From NCBI RefSeq assembly GCF_013337685.1, contig NZ_SUQN01000003.1, positions 62,001-126,000 on the forward strand: a stretch of DNA of 64,000 bases, in the 5' to 3' direction. Of this stretch, positions 17,426 through 27,417 are shown one piece after another. The position numbers and the translations under genes are program-made. The stretch comes from Citrobacter gillenii. Its GTDB lineage: Bacteria > Pseudomonadota > Gammaproteobacteria > Enterobacterales > Enterobacteriaceae. Within the stretch, counting starts at the first letter, position 1; the number at the start of each line of letters is the position of its first letter. The notes beneath the pieces were generated by a model. The model saw only the letters and a program-made list of their open reading frames with translations. It did no database searches and was not told where the DNA came from.

Positions 17426-19036
17426 TTACACGGTAAAGCCGAGCATCATGCCGGTGTCTTCATGCTCTAACAGATGGCAGTGCGCCATATAGGCATGCTC
17501 TTTCGGTGCATCGTGATCAAACTTCACTAACACTTCGCTGACGCCGCCTTCAACACGAACAGTATCCTTCCAGCCCGCACGATGCGCGGCCGGTGCTTTA
17601 CCGTTCTCAGACAGAATGCGGAATTGGGTGCCGTGAATATGGAACGGATGCAGCATCATGTCGCCCTGCCCGGAAATCACCCAGCGTTCGTGCTGACCTT
17701 TCGTCGCGGCAAACATCGGTTTATTCATATCAAATGCCTGGCCATTAATGCGGTTGGCATTATGGAAATCGAACGTCCCGCCGTGGTCCATGCTGCCCAT
17801 ATTGCCGTGATTCATATTACCGTGATTCATGTTGCCATGATTCATTTTACCGTGGCCCATCTCGCCATTATTCATATGCCCCATCATCTGCCCATGCCCC
17901 ATGCCTGCCATGGCCTGGTCGCCATATTTCTGCATCAGCATCTGCATGCCCATCATGTCGAGCATCGGGTCCATAGACAGCTGCAGCCTGCGCACCGTCA
18001 GTCCTTCCAGTGAAGGCAAGGCTGGCAGGGTGGTCAACGTGTCCGGCAGCGTACCGGAAGCGGTGATACGCAATGGCTGGATGCGCATCACCGGATGCGG
18101 CTTATCAAAGGGTGCAATCGCCATCCCCATCTGACTCACCGGCAGCGTGACCAGATCAAAAGCTTTGCCATCGCTGATATCCACCAGCACTTCAAACCGT
18201 TCGCCCATCAGCATGGGCAGCTCGGAGACTTTCACCGGCTCTGCCAACAGTCCGCCGTCGCTGGCAATGACGTAAAGTGGACGGTTGTCGCTGGCCGCCA
18301 CGTTAAGTGAGCGGGCGTTACAGCCATTCAGCAAACGCAGACGCAGCCAACCGCGCGGCGCGGCATGCTGCGGATACATCGCCCCGTTAGTCAGCAGCGT
18401 ATCGCCAAACCACCCGACGGCGGCGGTCATCATATCCAGCTGATAGTTAATTTGTCCGTCTGCGGAGAACTGTTTGTCCTGAATAATCACCGGAACATCA
18501 TCAATGCCCCACTGTTTCGGCAACAGCAGTTTGTGGATGTCCTCATCTTCAATCAGCACCAGTCCGGCCAGCCCCATCGCCACCTGACGACCGGTTTTGC
18601 CGTGCTGATGTGGGTGGAACCAGCAGGTCGCTGCCCGTTGTTCGGGCGTGAAGGTCACAGAACGTTTCCCGCCCGCCTGAATAACCCCTTGCGGTCCGCC
18701 ATCGACGTCACCGGGAATTTCCAGGCCGTGCCAGTGCAGCGTCGTCTCTTCGGCCAGCTGATTATGGATATCAACGGTGACCGCTTTACCTTTCTGCAGT
18801 TTCAGCGCCGGTCCCAGTAAATTACCGTTATATCCCCAGGTGGTCGCGGTTTTACCGGCAAAGGTCGACTGCCCGGCTTGAACGATCAACTGTATACGAT
18901 CGGCAGCATCTGTCGTTAACAGGTCAGGGATAGGTAACGCAGGACGCTCAGCAGCGAAAACCGAACGGCTCCAGAGAGGTAACGCTGACGCGACGCCCAG
19001 CGCCACGGAGTACTTTAAAAAGTCACGACGTTGCAT
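17426..19036 (-). CDS. cueO: Multicopper oxidase, periplasmic cuprous oxidase
   Basis: Oxidises Cu(I) to Cu(II) in the periplasm and protects against copper. A Tat signal ([14 protein letters not shown]...SVFAA) begins at ATG 19036; a GTG two codons earlier is less likely because GGAAGTG is well spaced to the ATG. The copper sites are visible: [28 protein letters not shown] and [14 protein letters not shown] (type 1 Cys plus trinuclear centre). It has 536 residues against 516 in E. coli. The excess is in the Met/His-rich segment that gates the type 1 site, here enlarged by tandem NHGNM-type repeats. The upstream promoter has a CueR site. Confidence 0.96.
   Translation of the reverse strand: MQRRDFLKYSVALGVASALPLWSRSVFAAERPALPIPDLLTTDAADRIQLIVQAGQSTFAGKTATTWGYNGNLLGPALKLQKGKAVTVDIHNQLAEETTLHWHGLEIPGDVDGGPQGVIQAGGKRSVTFTPEQRAATCWFHPHQHGKTGRQVAMGLAGLVLIEDEDIHKLLLPKQWGIDDVPVIIQDKQFSADGQINYQLDMMTAAVGWFGDTLLTNGAMYPQHAAPRGWLRLRLLNGCNARSLNVAASDNRPLYVIASDGGLLAEPVKVSELPMLMGERFEVLVDISDGKAFDLVTLPVSQMGMAIAPFDKPHPVMRIQPLRITASGTLPDTLTTLPALPSLEGLTVRRLQLSMDPMLDMMGMQMLMQKYGDQAMAGMGHGQMMGHMNNGEMGHGKMNHGNMNHGNMNHGNMGSMDHGGTFDFHNANRINGQAFDMNKPMFAATKGQHERWVISGQGDMMLHPFHIHGTQFRILSENGKAPAAHRAGWKDTVRVEGGVSEVLVKFDHDAPKEHAYMAHCHLLEHEDTGMMLGFTV
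17802..17861 (-). repeat. 15-bp tandem repeat in the CueO Met/His-rich insert
   Basis: Four head-to-tail 15-base units (17802, 17817, 17832, 17847). The first three differ from each other at only a few positions and the fourth is more diverged. They encode repeats of Asn-His-Gly-Asn-Met in the Met-rich loop of CueO. In-frame expansion or contraction would change copper-binding residues without breaking the enzyme. Confidence 0.85.
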
Positions 19037-19079
19037 AATCACTTCCTTATATTCAGCAGCTTAAGCAGGCTATCTTTTA

Positions 19080-19110
19080 AGCATAAGCCTTCCCCTTACG
19101 GGAAGGTCAA
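19080..19110 (-). promoter_or_regulatory. CueR-type promoter and operator of cueO
   Basis: On the minus strand TTGACC (19110-19105) and TATGCT (19085-19080) are separated by 19 bp. Inside the spacer is the palindrome CCTTCCCCTTACGGGAAGG (19088-19106 on the plus strand). A 19-bp spacer overlapped by a dyad is the hallmark of MerR-family activation, and the sequence matches the CueR boxes of copA and cueO in E. coli. Confidence 0.85.
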
Positions 19111-19189
19111 GTGAACCGCTGATAATAAAGGTCGTCGCTTCGCTCGCAGTGTGCTAACGTTTAAATTCCGTGATGCAGTGGTAGAAGCA

Positions 19190-19537
19190 ATGAAGACGTT
19201 TTTCAGAACAATTTTGTTCGGCAGCCTGATGGCCGTATGCGCAAACAGCTACGCGCTCAGCGAGTCCGAAGCCGAAGATATGGCCGATTTAACGGCAGTG
19301 TTTGTCTTTCTGAAAAATGACTGTGGATACCAGAATTTGCCCAATGGGCAGATCCGTCGCGCACTGGTCTTTTTTGCCCAGCAGAACCAGTGGGACCTCA
19401 GTAATTACGACACCTTCGACATGAAATCACTCGGTGAAGACAGCTATCGCGATTTAAGCGGTATCGGGATCCCGGTTGCCAAAAAGTGCAAAGCGCTGGC
19501 GCGTGACTCCCTGAGCCTGTTGGCCTACGTTAAATAA
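19190..19537 (+). CDS. yacC: Conserved exported protein of unknown function
   Basis: 115 residues from ATG 19190, nearly identical to my memory of E. coli YacC (MKTFFRT...LLAYVK). The frame is open 13 codons earlier, but this start fits the family. Signal peptide ends about NSYA|LSE. The mature part has two cysteines (KNDCGYQN and AKKCKAL) that may pair. It resembles pilotin-like small proteins by size and cysteine spacing, but no role is known to me. Its 3' end overlaps the 3' end of the convergent lacI-type gene by 8 bases. In E. coli speE lies next; here it does not. Confidence 0.9.
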   Translation: MKTFFRTILFGSLMAVCANSYALSESEAEDMADLTAVFVFLKNDCGYQNLPNGQIRRALVFFAQQNQWDLSNYDTFDMKSLGEDSYRDLSGIGIPVAKKCKALARDSLSLLAYVK

Positions 19538-20543
19538 TGTGATGCCGGATGGCGTTGACCGGCAGCGTCAGCAAAACCGACTTCACCGCGTTATCCCCCT
19601 GTGTCACCCGTAGTACCGCTTCGCCCAACTGTCGCCCGACCTCTTCGTGATCGACGGTAAACAGGCAGGCGGACGACATCACCCGTGACGAAAAGTCGCT
19701 GCTCGCCGTGGCGCACAGCATCGACTTTTCATCCAGACCGCAATCAGGCAATCCAGCCAGATAATGGCAGGCGCCCATCAGCAGAAAGTCGTTAATAAAA
19801 ATAATAAAGTCAGGCTTTGCATTTTGCTGCATAAACTTCTGCATGGCCTCCTCACCAGATGACTCAGCAACGGCACCAAAGAAAATCAGCCCGTCGTTCG
19901 GCGTTTGTCCACTTTCACGCATTTCCTCCAGACAGCCGTCAAGAAACTGCAGCCCATGCATGCTGTCAGCACCTAGCGTCGCAACAGCAATACGCTTTGC
20001 CCCCTGACGCAGCGCAAAACGCACGCACTGCCGCCCCATCTCTTCATGGTGGAAATCGACCCAGTTAAAATGCCCTTTCAGCACCCGACTTTGTCCCATC
20101 GTGACGAAAGGAAACCGTCGATCGTTCAGCAATAAAATCCGCTCATCATCAATACGCGTATCCGTCAGGATGACCGCATCCGCACGGTTTTGCTCAATGA
20201 TTTTTTGCAACAGTTGCTGCTCCCCCTGCCGATCTGTGGTGATGTGGATGACAGGATCGATACCGCTGGCTTTCAAGCTGGACTGTAGCCCTCTGGCAAT
20301 ACGCATAAAAAATGATGCGGTATGAACGTTGCCGCCGTCTGCGGCAGGCAGCAGCAGCGCCACGGCCCCCACCTTACCGCTGCGCAGATGCCGGGCGGAA
20401 GCATTCGGCCGATAGCCCAGTTTTTCCGCCGCCTCCAGCACTTTTTTCCGCGTATGGTTACTGATATCGCTTTTGTTATTCAACGCCTTCGAGACCGTCG
20501 CCGTAGAAAGATTCAGAAACTCAGCAAGTTCTTTAATATTCAT
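19530..20543 (-). CDS. LacI-family transcriptional regulator of the alpha-galactoside module
   Basis: 337 residues from ATG 20543. The helix-turn-helix starts at residue 1 (NIKELAEFLNLSTATVSKALN), the hinge helix follows (NASARHLRSGKVGAVAL), then a periplasmic-binding-protein-like sugar domain. It is divergent from the symporter and galactosidase genes and so is their likely repressor, with the sugar or its product as inducer. The last codons (V-N-A-I-R-H-H-I-I) read through a REP-like CGCCATCCGGCAT and overlap yacC. The specific name is not recognised. Confidence 0.88.
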   Translation of the reverse strand: MNIKELAEFLNLSTATVSKALNNKSDISNHTRKKVLEAAEKLGYRPNASARHLRSGKVGAVALLLPAADGGNVHTASFFMRIARGLQSSLKASGIDPVIHITTDRQGEQQLLQKIIEQNRADAVILTDTRIDDERILLLNDRRFPFVTMGQSRVLKGHFNWVDFHHEEMGRQCVRFALRQGAKRIAVATLGADSMHGLQFLDGCLEEMRESGQTPNDGLIFFGAVAESSGEEAMQKFMQQNAKPDFIIFINDFLLMGACHYLAGLPDCGLDEKSMLCATASSDFSSRVMSSACLFTVDHEEVGRQLGEAVLRVTQGDNAVKSVLLTLPVNAIRHHII

Positions 20544-20633
20544 TTTTCCGCATGGACTAAATTGCTTCAGACAAGGATATTTCTGCAATCTAAACCATTA
20601 ATTTCCCGATGACAATAAAAAATCATTTTAACA

Positions 20634-20649
20634 CAACATGATTATGTTG
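20634..20649. promoter_or_regulatory. Candidate operator, palindrome 1
   Basis: CAACAT-GATT-ATGTTG is a perfect 6+6 dyad with a 4-base centre, in the gap between the repressor and the symporter. It lacks the central CG usual for LacI-family sites, so another regulator is possible. Confidence 0.3.
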
Positions 20650-20719
20650 AAGAGATCACAATTACGTAGGAAAAGCCATTGCTATCGTTATTTTTCAGAT
20701 CTAGCATAAAATAATACGA

Positions 20720-20727
20720 AATCGATT
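20720..20727. promoter_or_regulatory. Candidate LacI-type operator, palindrome 2
   Basis: AATCGATT, a dyad centred on CG like the core of many LacI/GalR operators, lies about 50 bases before the symporter ATG. It is short, and chance cannot be excluded. Confidence 0.3.
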
Positions 20728-20776
20728 AAGTATTTTTTTAAGACACCTACAAACAAAACTAACAAAGGTAATCCCT

Positions 20777-22180
20777 ATGCAATTAGATAGCCCGCTTCCT
20801 GTTGCGGCATCCGTCAATAAAACACGGCCACAGGTGATTTGGATTTGTCTGTTAGCGGCTCTCGCCGGTTTGTTATTCGGCCTGGATATTGGCGTCATCT
20901 CCGGCGCACTCCCGCTTATCGCCAAAGAATATCATCTACTTGATAACCAACAAGAATGGATCGTCAGCTCAATGATGGTCGGTGCCGCAGCTGCAACCCT
21001 GTGCAGCGGCTTTCTGGCGTATCGATTAGGGCGTAAATATGCCCTGCTCATTGCCGCTGGCTCATTCTGTATCGGTGCCATTATCTGTACCTGTGCCGTC
21101 AGCGCGGATATGTTGATCGCCGGTCGCTTAATTCTCGGTGTTGGCCTCGGCGTCGCCTCTTACGCAACGCCGCTTTATCTTTCTGAAATCACGCCAAAAA
21201 ATATCCGCGGTGCGATGATTTCCGCTTATCAGTTAATGATTGCTCTCGGAATTTTAATCGTCTTTCTGACCAATACCGCCTTCAGCTACAGCGGCAACTG
21301 GCGTGGAATGCTGCTGGTTGTGGCTATCCCATCACTGGTTTTCCTGTTTGGCGCTTTGTTCCTGCCTCGTAGCCCACGCTGGCTGATGATGCATGGCAGA
21401 GAAGAGGATGCCAGAGCCGTATTGCTGCGCCTGCGCAACAGCCGCGAAGAGGTTGAAAGCGAGCTGCAGGAAATTAAAGAACAGCTTAAAGTTAAACAAC
21501 ACGGCTGGCATTTATTTAAAGAAAATAAACACTTTCGCCGTAGTGTCGGATTAGGGATCGTCCTGCAAGTCATGCAACAGTTCTCCGGCGTCAATGTGAT
21601 GATGTACTACGCGCCGCGTATCTTCCACGAAATTGGCTTTAGTTCTACAGCAGACCAAATGTGGGGAACGGTAATCGTTGGCCTGGTGATGACGGTGGCG
21701 ACCTTTATCGCCGTCGGTTTTGTCGACCGTTGGGGACGTAAGCCTATGCTGTATGTTGGTTTTATCACCATGGGCATTGCGATGAGCGTGGTAGGCTCAC
21801 TACTGGGTGGTGATGCGTTATCGGTGATGGAGAAAGGCGTCACCGTGGCGATGCTGCTACTGTTTATCGTCGGTTTTTCTATGTCAGCAGGCCCGCTAAT
21901 CTGGTTATTATGCTCCGAAATTCAGCCATTAAAAGGGCGTGAATTTGGCATTACCTGTTCCACATTTACCTGCCATATCGCCGGGATGATTGTCAGTGCA
22001 ACCTTCCTGTCGCTACTCAATACATTAGGTAGCGCCCACACGTTCTATCTATATGCCTTATTAAACCTTACTGCCATTATCATTATTTATTTCTTTGTTC
22101 CTGAAACAAAAAACATTTCACTAGAAAAAATTGAACAGAATCTAATGGCAGGAAAAAAATTACGCAACATTGGCCGATGA
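20777..22180 (+). CDS. Sugar:H+ symporter, MFS sugar porter family
   Basis: 467 residues, 12 predicted membrane spans, of the AraE/GalP/XylE type. Signatures are GLLFGLDIGVISGALP in TM1, RLGRKYAL between TM2 and TM3, GRLILGVGLGVAS, PLYLSEITPKNIRGAM, PRSPRWLMMHGRE before the central loop, QQFSGVNVMMYYAP in TM7, DRWGRKPML and VPETKN at the end. It lies 18 bases before the alpha-galactosidase gene and divergent from the regulator, so it probably imports the alpha-galactoside (melibiose- or raffinose-like) or the galactose set free. The substrate is inferred. Confidence 0.9.
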   Translation: MQLDSPLPVAASVNKTRPQVIWICLLAALAGLLFGLDIGVISGALPLIAKEYHLLDNQQEWIVSSMMVGAAAATLCSGFLAYRLGRKYALLIAAGSFCIGAIICTCAVSADMLIAGRLILGVGLGVASYATPLYLSEITPKNIRGAMISAYQLMIALGILIVFLTNTAFSYSGNWRGMLLVVAIPSLVFLFGALFLPRSPRWLMMHGREEDARAVLLRLRNSREEVESELQEIKEQLKVKQHGWHLFKENKHFRRSVGLGIVLQVMQQFSGVNVMMYYAPRIFHEIGFSSTADQMWGTVIVGLVMTVATFIAVGFVDRWGRKPMLYVGFITMGIAMSVVGSLLGGDALSVMEKGVTVAMLLLFIVGFSMSAGPLIWLLCSEIQPLKGREFGITCSTFTCHIAGMIVSATFLSLLNTLGSAHTFYLYALLNLTAIIIIYFFVPETKNISLEKIEQNLMAGKKLRNIGR

Positions 22181-22198
22181 TAAAATGGAGTATCGGAC

Positions 22199-24250
22199 AT
22201 GAGTTTTATAGAATTTACTGAAGATAATTTGTATATTTCTTTTTCGCTTAATGAAAAACAGCAAATTTATATTAGCCGGTTTTCAACAACCAGAGATTGC
22301 GCGGTGCACGGGGAGTTTCCGCTGGTACAGGTACATGCCAGCGGCTACAACCAAAACGATCACCATGCCCGCAAACATACCGGCAGCGAGCCGGGTTCAT
22401 CGTTACGCTACCAGTCCCATTGTTTTAGCGAAAATGAGCGGGGAAAGAAGCTTGAAATCAGCCTTAACGGTGATGCGATAGCCGTAAGCTGGCACCTTCA
22501 GCATTTTCGCGACACGCGTACGGTGCGAGTCTGGTGCGAGGTACGCAATGATTCCCCTGAGCACCTCGGACTGGAATATGTCAGCTCCTTAACGCTGTTT
22601 GCCATCAATAGCCAGCAATGGGAAAAAACAGCACTTCTGCACTTGCCGCATAATAACTGGTACGGCGAGGCACAGTGGAAGAGTCGCTCACTGCCGGACC
22701 TCGGACTGGATAAAGTGAACCATTTTTCACTCGATCGTCTCTCGGTTGAGAGTACCGGAACCTGGTCCAGCATTGGCTATTTGCCCTGCGCCGCTTTTGA
22801 GGATACCGCAGCTGGCACCACGCTACTATGGCAGATTGAACACAGCGGCTCATGGCAGTGGGAAATTGGCGATTTCCGCGACCATCTCTATTTGCAAGTC
22901 AGCGGCCCCACCGAGAATGAAAGTCATTGGTGGAAAAATCTCGCTCCGGGAGAAACCTTTACTTCCGTACCGGTCGCCGTTGCGCTGGTTCAGGGAGGGT
23001 TGCAAGAAGCGCTACGGGAAATTACCCGTTATCGACGAAAAATACTACGCCCGTCGGCGGATAACCAGTGGCTCCCGGTGATATTCAATGACTATATGAA
23101 CTGTCTTTCCGGCGATCCAACCACCGCGAAGCTGCTGCCACTCATTGACGCCGCCGCAAATGCGGGATGTGAGTACTTTTGTATCGACTGCGGCTGGTAC
23201 TCTGATGGTGAATGGTGGGACGGGGTCGGCGAATGGCTTCCCGCACCAACACGCTTTCCCGGAGGGATCCGTGAACCGCTCGATTATATTACCGCCAAAG
23301 GCATGAAATCGGGGTTGTGGCTGGAACTGGAAGTGATGGGGATTGCCTGCCCGCTGGCGCAATCCTTACCTGATGCGTGTTTTTTCCTGCGCCACGGCAA
23401 ACGGGTTATTGACCATCAGCGCTATCAGCTGGATTTTCGCCATCCTTTAGTGCTGGAGCATGCCGATCGGGTTATTTCCCGTCTGGTCGAGGAATATGGC
23501 ATCAGCTATATCAAAATGGATTACAACATTAATGCGGGTATCGGGACAGAGTACGCAGCCGACAGCCCCGGCGACGGATTGCTACAGCACAATAGGGCTT
23601 ATCTTAGCTGGCTGAAAAACATCATGGCTCGCTACCCGCAACTGGTGATTGAAAACTGCGGCAGTGGCGGCTTGCGCATGGACTATGCGCTTTTGCAGCA
23701 GCACAGCATTCAATCCGTTACCGATCAGACCGACTATCGCTTAATGGCCTCGATTGCCGCCGCTGCGGCCTCGGCGGTAACGCCTGAACAGGCCGCCATT
23801 TGGTCTTATCCCTTACGTGAAGGCGACCGTGAAGAAGTGGTGATGAACATGGTGAATAGCCTGCTGCTGCGGGTTCATCAAAGCGGGCATCTGGCGGAAC
23901 TGAGCGAAGAGCGTTTCGAACTGGTTCAGGAAGGGATCGCACTGTATAAATCGTTTCGCCAGCAGATCCCTCACCTCGAGCCGTTCTGGCCTCTTGGCAT
24001 TCCCTCTTTCGCGTCACCGTGGCTGGCATTTGGTCTGCGTAACGAAAATGAAGCCTGGCTGGCGGTCTGGCGTATGGAAAGTGAGCAGAGTTCAATCACG
24101 CTACCACTCGGTGGCGTCACGCAGGCAAGTTGCGTTTACCCGCACTTCGCCAAAGTGCTCTGTCAGCCAACGATCAACAAACATGAATTAATGATTTCAC
24201 TACCGGAGAAACTGACCGCCAGATTGTTTCATCTCACTTTTGCCCACTAA
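22199..24250 (+). CDS. Alpha-galactosidase, GH36
   Basis: 683 residues, cytoplasmic (no signal). An N-terminal beta-sandwich precedes a TIM barrel with FIDCGW-type motif (YFCIDCGWYSDGEWWDGVG), FPGGIREPLDYI, GLWLELEVM, IKMDYNIN with Asp441 as the likely nucleophile, IENCGSGGLRMDY, and SVTDQTDYR with Asp509/Asp512, one of which should be the acid/base. It hydrolyses terminal alpha-galactose from melibiose or raffinose-type sugars. It is cotranscribed with the symporter. GGAG lies just before ATG. It is shorter than the RafA type (about 710-740). The specific substrate is not known. Confidence 0.93.
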   Translation: MSFIEFTEDNLYISFSLNEKQQIYISRFSTTRDCAVHGEFPLVQVHASGYNQNDHHARKHTGSEPGSSLRYQSHCFSENERGKKLEISLNGDAIAVSWHLQHFRDTRTVRVWCEVRNDSPEHLGLEYVSSLTLFAINSQQWEKTALLHLPHNNWYGEAQWKSRSLPDLGLDKVNHFSLDRLSVESTGTWSSIGYLPCAAFEDTAAGTTLLWQIEHSGSWQWEIGDFRDHLYLQVSGPTENESHWWKNLAPGETFTSVPVAVALVQGGLQEALREITRYRRKILRPSADNQWLPVIFNDYMNCLSGDPTTAKLLPLIDAAANAGCEYFCIDCGWYSDGEWWDGVGEWLPAPTRFPGGIREPLDYITAKGMKSGLWLELEVMGIACPLAQSLPDACFFLRHGKRVIDHQRYQLDFRHPLVLEHADRVISRLVEEYGISYIKMDYNINAGIGTEYAADSPGDGLLQHNRAYLSWLKNIMARYPQLVIENCGSGGLRMDYALLQQHSIQSVTDQTDYRLMASIAAAAASAVTPEQAAIWSYPLREGDREEVVMNMVNSLLLRVHQSGHLAELSEERFELVQEGIALYKSFRQQIPHLEPFWPLGIPSFASPWLAFGLRNENEAWLAVWRMESEQSSITLPLGGVTQASCVYPHFAKVLCQPTINKHELMISLPEKLTARLFHLTFAH

Positions 24251-24259
24251 ATGAAAACC

Positions 24260-24277
24260 GCCTCCCGACAGGGAGGC
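24260..24277 (+). terminator. Terminator between alpha-galactosidase and yacL
   Basis: GCCTCCC-GACA-GGGAGGC forms a perfect 7-bp stem with a tetraloop, between two convergent genes. On the minus strand it is followed by GGTTTTCATTT, so it works best for yacL; on the plus strand it gives the galactosidase transcript a stem end. Confidence 0.6.
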
Positions 24278-24282
24278 AGTCA

Positions 24283-24645
24283 TTATTTCTGCTGAACAAA
24301 CTCGCGGTATGCCGCCACCACCTGCAGGAAATCTTCGACGCCGCACAGAGACAAACTCTCTTCGTCGTAGTAGTTCATCCCTTCTTCCATTTCGTCGCCC
24401 GTAAACTCCAGTTGATTGGCACGCACCATGACTTCTTCGCCATCCAGCCAGAGCGTGTACTCATGCCCTGCCCGCTGCCAGGAACGCTCACTGCCTTTTA
24501 CCGCACGCGCTGCCTGTTCCACTTCATCCAGTAAGGCCAGGTTCTCTTTCACTTCTTCATTAAACCAGTGCCCTACCACTTCGTGGCCCATGGACATTCG
24601 CACTTTTACCACTCCGGTAATATCGCGCAGAAATTCGTAATCCAT
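24283..24645 (-). CDS. yacL: Conserved UPF0231 family protein
   Basis: 120 residues from ATG 24645, as in E. coli YacL ([11 protein letters not shown]...YREFVQQK). The frame is open 15 codons more, but GAGGAACAC is placed for this start. Strongly acidic ([18 protein letters not shown]). Function unknown. It lies next to acnB on the same strand, with a terminator between. Confidence 0.94.
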   Translation of the reverse strand: MDYEFLRDITGVVKVRMSMGHEVVGHWFNEEVKENLALLDEVEQAARAVKGSERSWQRAGHEYTLWLDGEEVMVRANQLEFTGDEMEEGMNYYDEESLSLCGVEDFLQVVAAYREFVQQK

Positions 24646-24756
24646 AATGTGTTCCTCTGCTCCCGGCAGTGCGCCAATACCGCACTGCACCTTGCTGTAA
24701 TTATCGCAGCAGCGCGGCAGAAAAAAAGCGTAACGGGTATAAGGAATAGAAATAAA

Positions 24757-24788
24757 AATGCCCGAAGAAGCTGACCTCTCCGGGCATT
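24757..24788 (-). terminator. acnB terminator
   Basis: AATGCCCG (24757-24764) pairs with CGGGCATT (24781-24788). On the minus strand the stem ends in TTTTTATTTC, a U-rich tract, 32 bases past the acnB stop. Confidence 0.7.
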
Positions 24789-24819
24789 GATGCGTTTTTG
24801 TGCAAAATCCGCTAGCGAA

Positions 24820-27417
24820 TTATACCGCCGTCTGGAAAATCACGCTGTCCGCTTTCTCGGTGTACTGAGAGAGCTGGTCAAAGTTCAGATAACGGTAGGT
24901 ATCCACGGCGGTTTTATCCACCTGGGCAACATAGGTCTGATACTCTTCCGCCGTTGGCAGCTTACCAATCAGCGCCGCCACGGCCGCCAGTTCCGCAGAA
25001 GCCAGATAAACGTTCGCGCCGGTACCTAAACGGTTCGGGAAGTTACGCGTTGACGTTGACACCACGGTCGCACCGTCGGCCACACGCGCCTGGTTACCCA
25101 TGCACAGTGAACAGCCCGGGATCTCAATACGCGCCCCGCTCTTACCAAAGACGCTGTAATAGCCCTCTTCGGTCAGCTGTGCGGCATCCATACGGGTTGG
25201 CGGTGCCACCCACAGACGGGTCGGCAGCTGGCCTTTATGCGCATCCAGCAGCTTACCTGCGGCACGGAAGTGACCAATGTTGGTCATGCAGGAACCGATG
25301 AACACTTCGTCGATCTTCTCACCCTGCACGTCAGACAGCAGACGCGCGTCGTCAGGATCGTTCGGCGCACACAGGATTGGCTCTTTGATATCCGCCAGAT
25401 CGATGTCGATCACTGCCGCATAGTCTGCGTCAGCGTCGGCTTCCAGCAGCTGTGGATCCGCCAGCCATTTTTCCATGCCCTGGATACGACGTTCCAGCGT
25501 ACGGCGGTCACCGTAACCTTCGGCGATCATCCACTTCAGCAGGACGATGTTAGATGTCAGGTACTCAACGATCGGCTCTTTGTTCAGCTTAATGGTACAG
25601 CCAGCAGCAGAACGCTCAGCGGACGCATCGGTCAGTTCAAATGCCTGCTCGACTTTCAGATCCGGCAGGCCTTCGATTTCCAGGATGCGGCCGGAGAAGA
25701 TGTTTTTCTTACCTTTCTTCTCAACGGTCAGCAGGCCCTGCTTGATCGCGTACAGCGGGATCGCGTGGACCAGATCGCGCAGGGTGATACCCGGCTGCAT
25801 TTTGCCTTTGAAGCGCACCAGCACTGACTCCGGCATATCCAGTGGCATCACGCCAGTTGCAGCGGCAAACGCTACCAGACCAGAACCCGCCGGGAAGGAA
25901 ATACCGATCGGGAAACGGGTATGCGAGTCACCACCGGTACCGACGGTATCCGGCAGCAGCATGCGGTTCAGCCACGAGTGAATAACACCATCGCCCGGAC
26001 GCAGCGAGACGCCGCCACGGTTCATGATGAAGTCAGGCAGCGTGTGGTGCGTGGTCACGTCAACCGGCTTCGGATAGGCGGCGGTATGACAGAACGACTG
26101 CATCACCAGGTCTGCGGAGAAGCCCAGGCACGCCAGGTCTTTCAGTTCATCACGGGTCATTGGACCGGTGGTGTCCTGAGAACCTACAGAGGTCATTTTC
26201 GGTTCGCAGTAAGCACCCGGACGAATACCGGTAACACCGCAGGCACGCCCGACCATTTTCTGTGCCAGCGAGTAGCCGCGGTTGCTTTCCGCCACGTCTT
26301 TCGCCTGACGGAATACGTCGCTGTGCGGCAGACCCAGCGCTTCACGCGCTTTGGTGGTCAGGCCGCGACCGATGATCAGCGGAATACGGCCACCGGCGCG
26401 TACCTCGTCAATCAGCACATCGGTTTTCAGCTCAAAGGTCGCCAGCAGTTCATTGGTTTCATGGTTACGCACTTCACCTTTGAGTGGGTAAACGTCAATC
26501 ACGTCGCCCATGTTCAGGTTGTTTACGTCCACTTCAATCGGCAGCGCGCCTGCATCTTCCATGGTGTTGAAGAAGATTGGCGCAATTTTACCACCGAGGC
26601 ACAGACCACCGCCGCGCTTGTTCGGCACGTTCGGGATGTCATCGCCCATGAACCACAGTACGGAGTTGGTCGCAGATTTACGTGAAGAACCGGTGCCGAC
26701 AACGTCGCCAACGTAGGCCAGTGGGTAGCCTTTCTTCTGCAGTTCTTCAATCTGTTTGATCGGACCAACGGCACCCGGTTGATCCGGCTCAATGCCTTCG
26801 CGGGCGTTTTTCAACATCGCCAGCGCGTGCAGCGGGATATCCGGACGCGACCATGCATCCGGAGCCGGAGACAGGTCGTCGGTATTGGTTTCGCCGGTCA
26901 CTTTGAACACGGTAACGGTCATTTTCTCAGCGAGTGCTGGACGGTTCAGGAACCATTCGGCATCGGCCCAGGACTGCATTACCTGCTTCGCGTAGGCGTT
27001 GCCCGCTTTGGCTTTTTCTTCTACGTCATAGAAGTTATCGAACATCAGCAGCGTATGGGACAGTGCTTTAGCGGCAATCGGCGCCAGTTTCGCATCGTCC
27101 AGCGCGTCAATCAGCGGATGAATGTTGTATCCGCCTTGCATGGTGCCCAGCAGTTCAATGGCTTTCTCTGGTGTCACCAGCGGGGACATAGTGTCGCCTT
27201 TCGCGACGGCAGCAAGAAAACCCGCTTTAACATAAGCGGCTTCATCTACGCCAGGAGGAACGCGGTTGTTCAACAGGTCTAACAGGAATTCTTCTTCGCC
27301 CACAGGCGGGGTCTTCAGCAGCTCGACAAGTGCGGCCATTTGGGTTGCGTCTAACGGTTTTGGCACAATCCCTAAGGCGGCACGCTCAGCTACGTGCTTA
27401 CGGTATTCTTCTAGCAC
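24820..27417 (-). CDS. acnB: Aconitate hydratase B (TCA-cycle aconitase)
   Basis: Main aconitase (and 2-methylisocitrate dehydratase) of growing enterobacteria; the apo form binds mRNA. 865 residues, the same as E. coli. The [4Fe-4S] ligands are in [15 protein letters not shown] and [13 protein letters not shown], and NFPNRLG and [15 protein letters not shown] are active-site loops. The N-terminal HEAT-like domain ([16 protein letters not shown]) is intact. ATG follows GAGGAGATACC on the minus strand. It is a single gene; the divergent neighbour yacH is 433 bases away. Confidence 0.98.
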   Translation of the reverse strand: MLEEYRKHVAERAALGIVPKPLDATQMAALVELLKTPPVGEEEFLLDLLNNRVPPGVDEAAYVKAGFLAAVAKGDTMSPLVTPEKAIELLGTMQGGYNIHPLIDALDDAKLAPIAAKALSHTLLMFDNFYDVEEKAKAGNAYAKQVMQSWADAEWFLNRPALAEKMTVTVFKVTGETNTDDLSPAPDAWSRPDIPLHALAMLKNAREGIEPDQPGAVGPIKQIEELQKKGYPLAYVGDVVGTGSSRKSATNSVLWFMGDDIPNVPNKRGGGLCLGGKIAPIFFNTMEDAGALPIEVDVNNLNMGDVIDVYPLKGEVRNHETNELLATFELKTDVLIDEVRAGGRIPLIIGRGLTTKAREALGLPHSDVFRQAKDVAESNRGYSLAQKMVGRACGVTGIRPGAYCEPKMTSVGSQDTTGPMTRDELKDLACLGFSADLVMQSFCHTAAYPKPVDVTTHHTLPDFIMNRGGVSLRPGDGVIHSWLNRMLLPDTVGTGGDSHTRFPIGISFPAGSGLVAFAAATGVMPLDMPESVLVRFKGKMQPGITLRDLVHAIPLYAIKQGLLTVEKKGKKNIFSGRILEIEGLPDLKVEQAFELTDASAERSAAGCTIKLNKEPIVEYLTSNIVLLKWMIAEGYGDRRTLERRIQGMEKWLADPQLLEADADADYAAVIDIDLADIKEPILCAPNDPDDARLLSDVQGEKIDEVFIGSCMTNIGHFRAAGKLLDAHKGQLPTRLWVAPPTRMDAAQLTEEGYYSVFGKSGARIEIPGCSLCMGNQARVADGATVVSTSTRNFPNRLGTGANVYLASAELAAVAALIGKLPTAEEYQTYVAQVDKTAVDTYRYLNFDQLSQYTEKADSVIFQTAV

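Noticed and set aside
22251-22481. Alternate-frame small ORFs inside the alpha-galactosidase gene
   Set aside because: They overlap a well-supported enzyme frame and have no independent signals.
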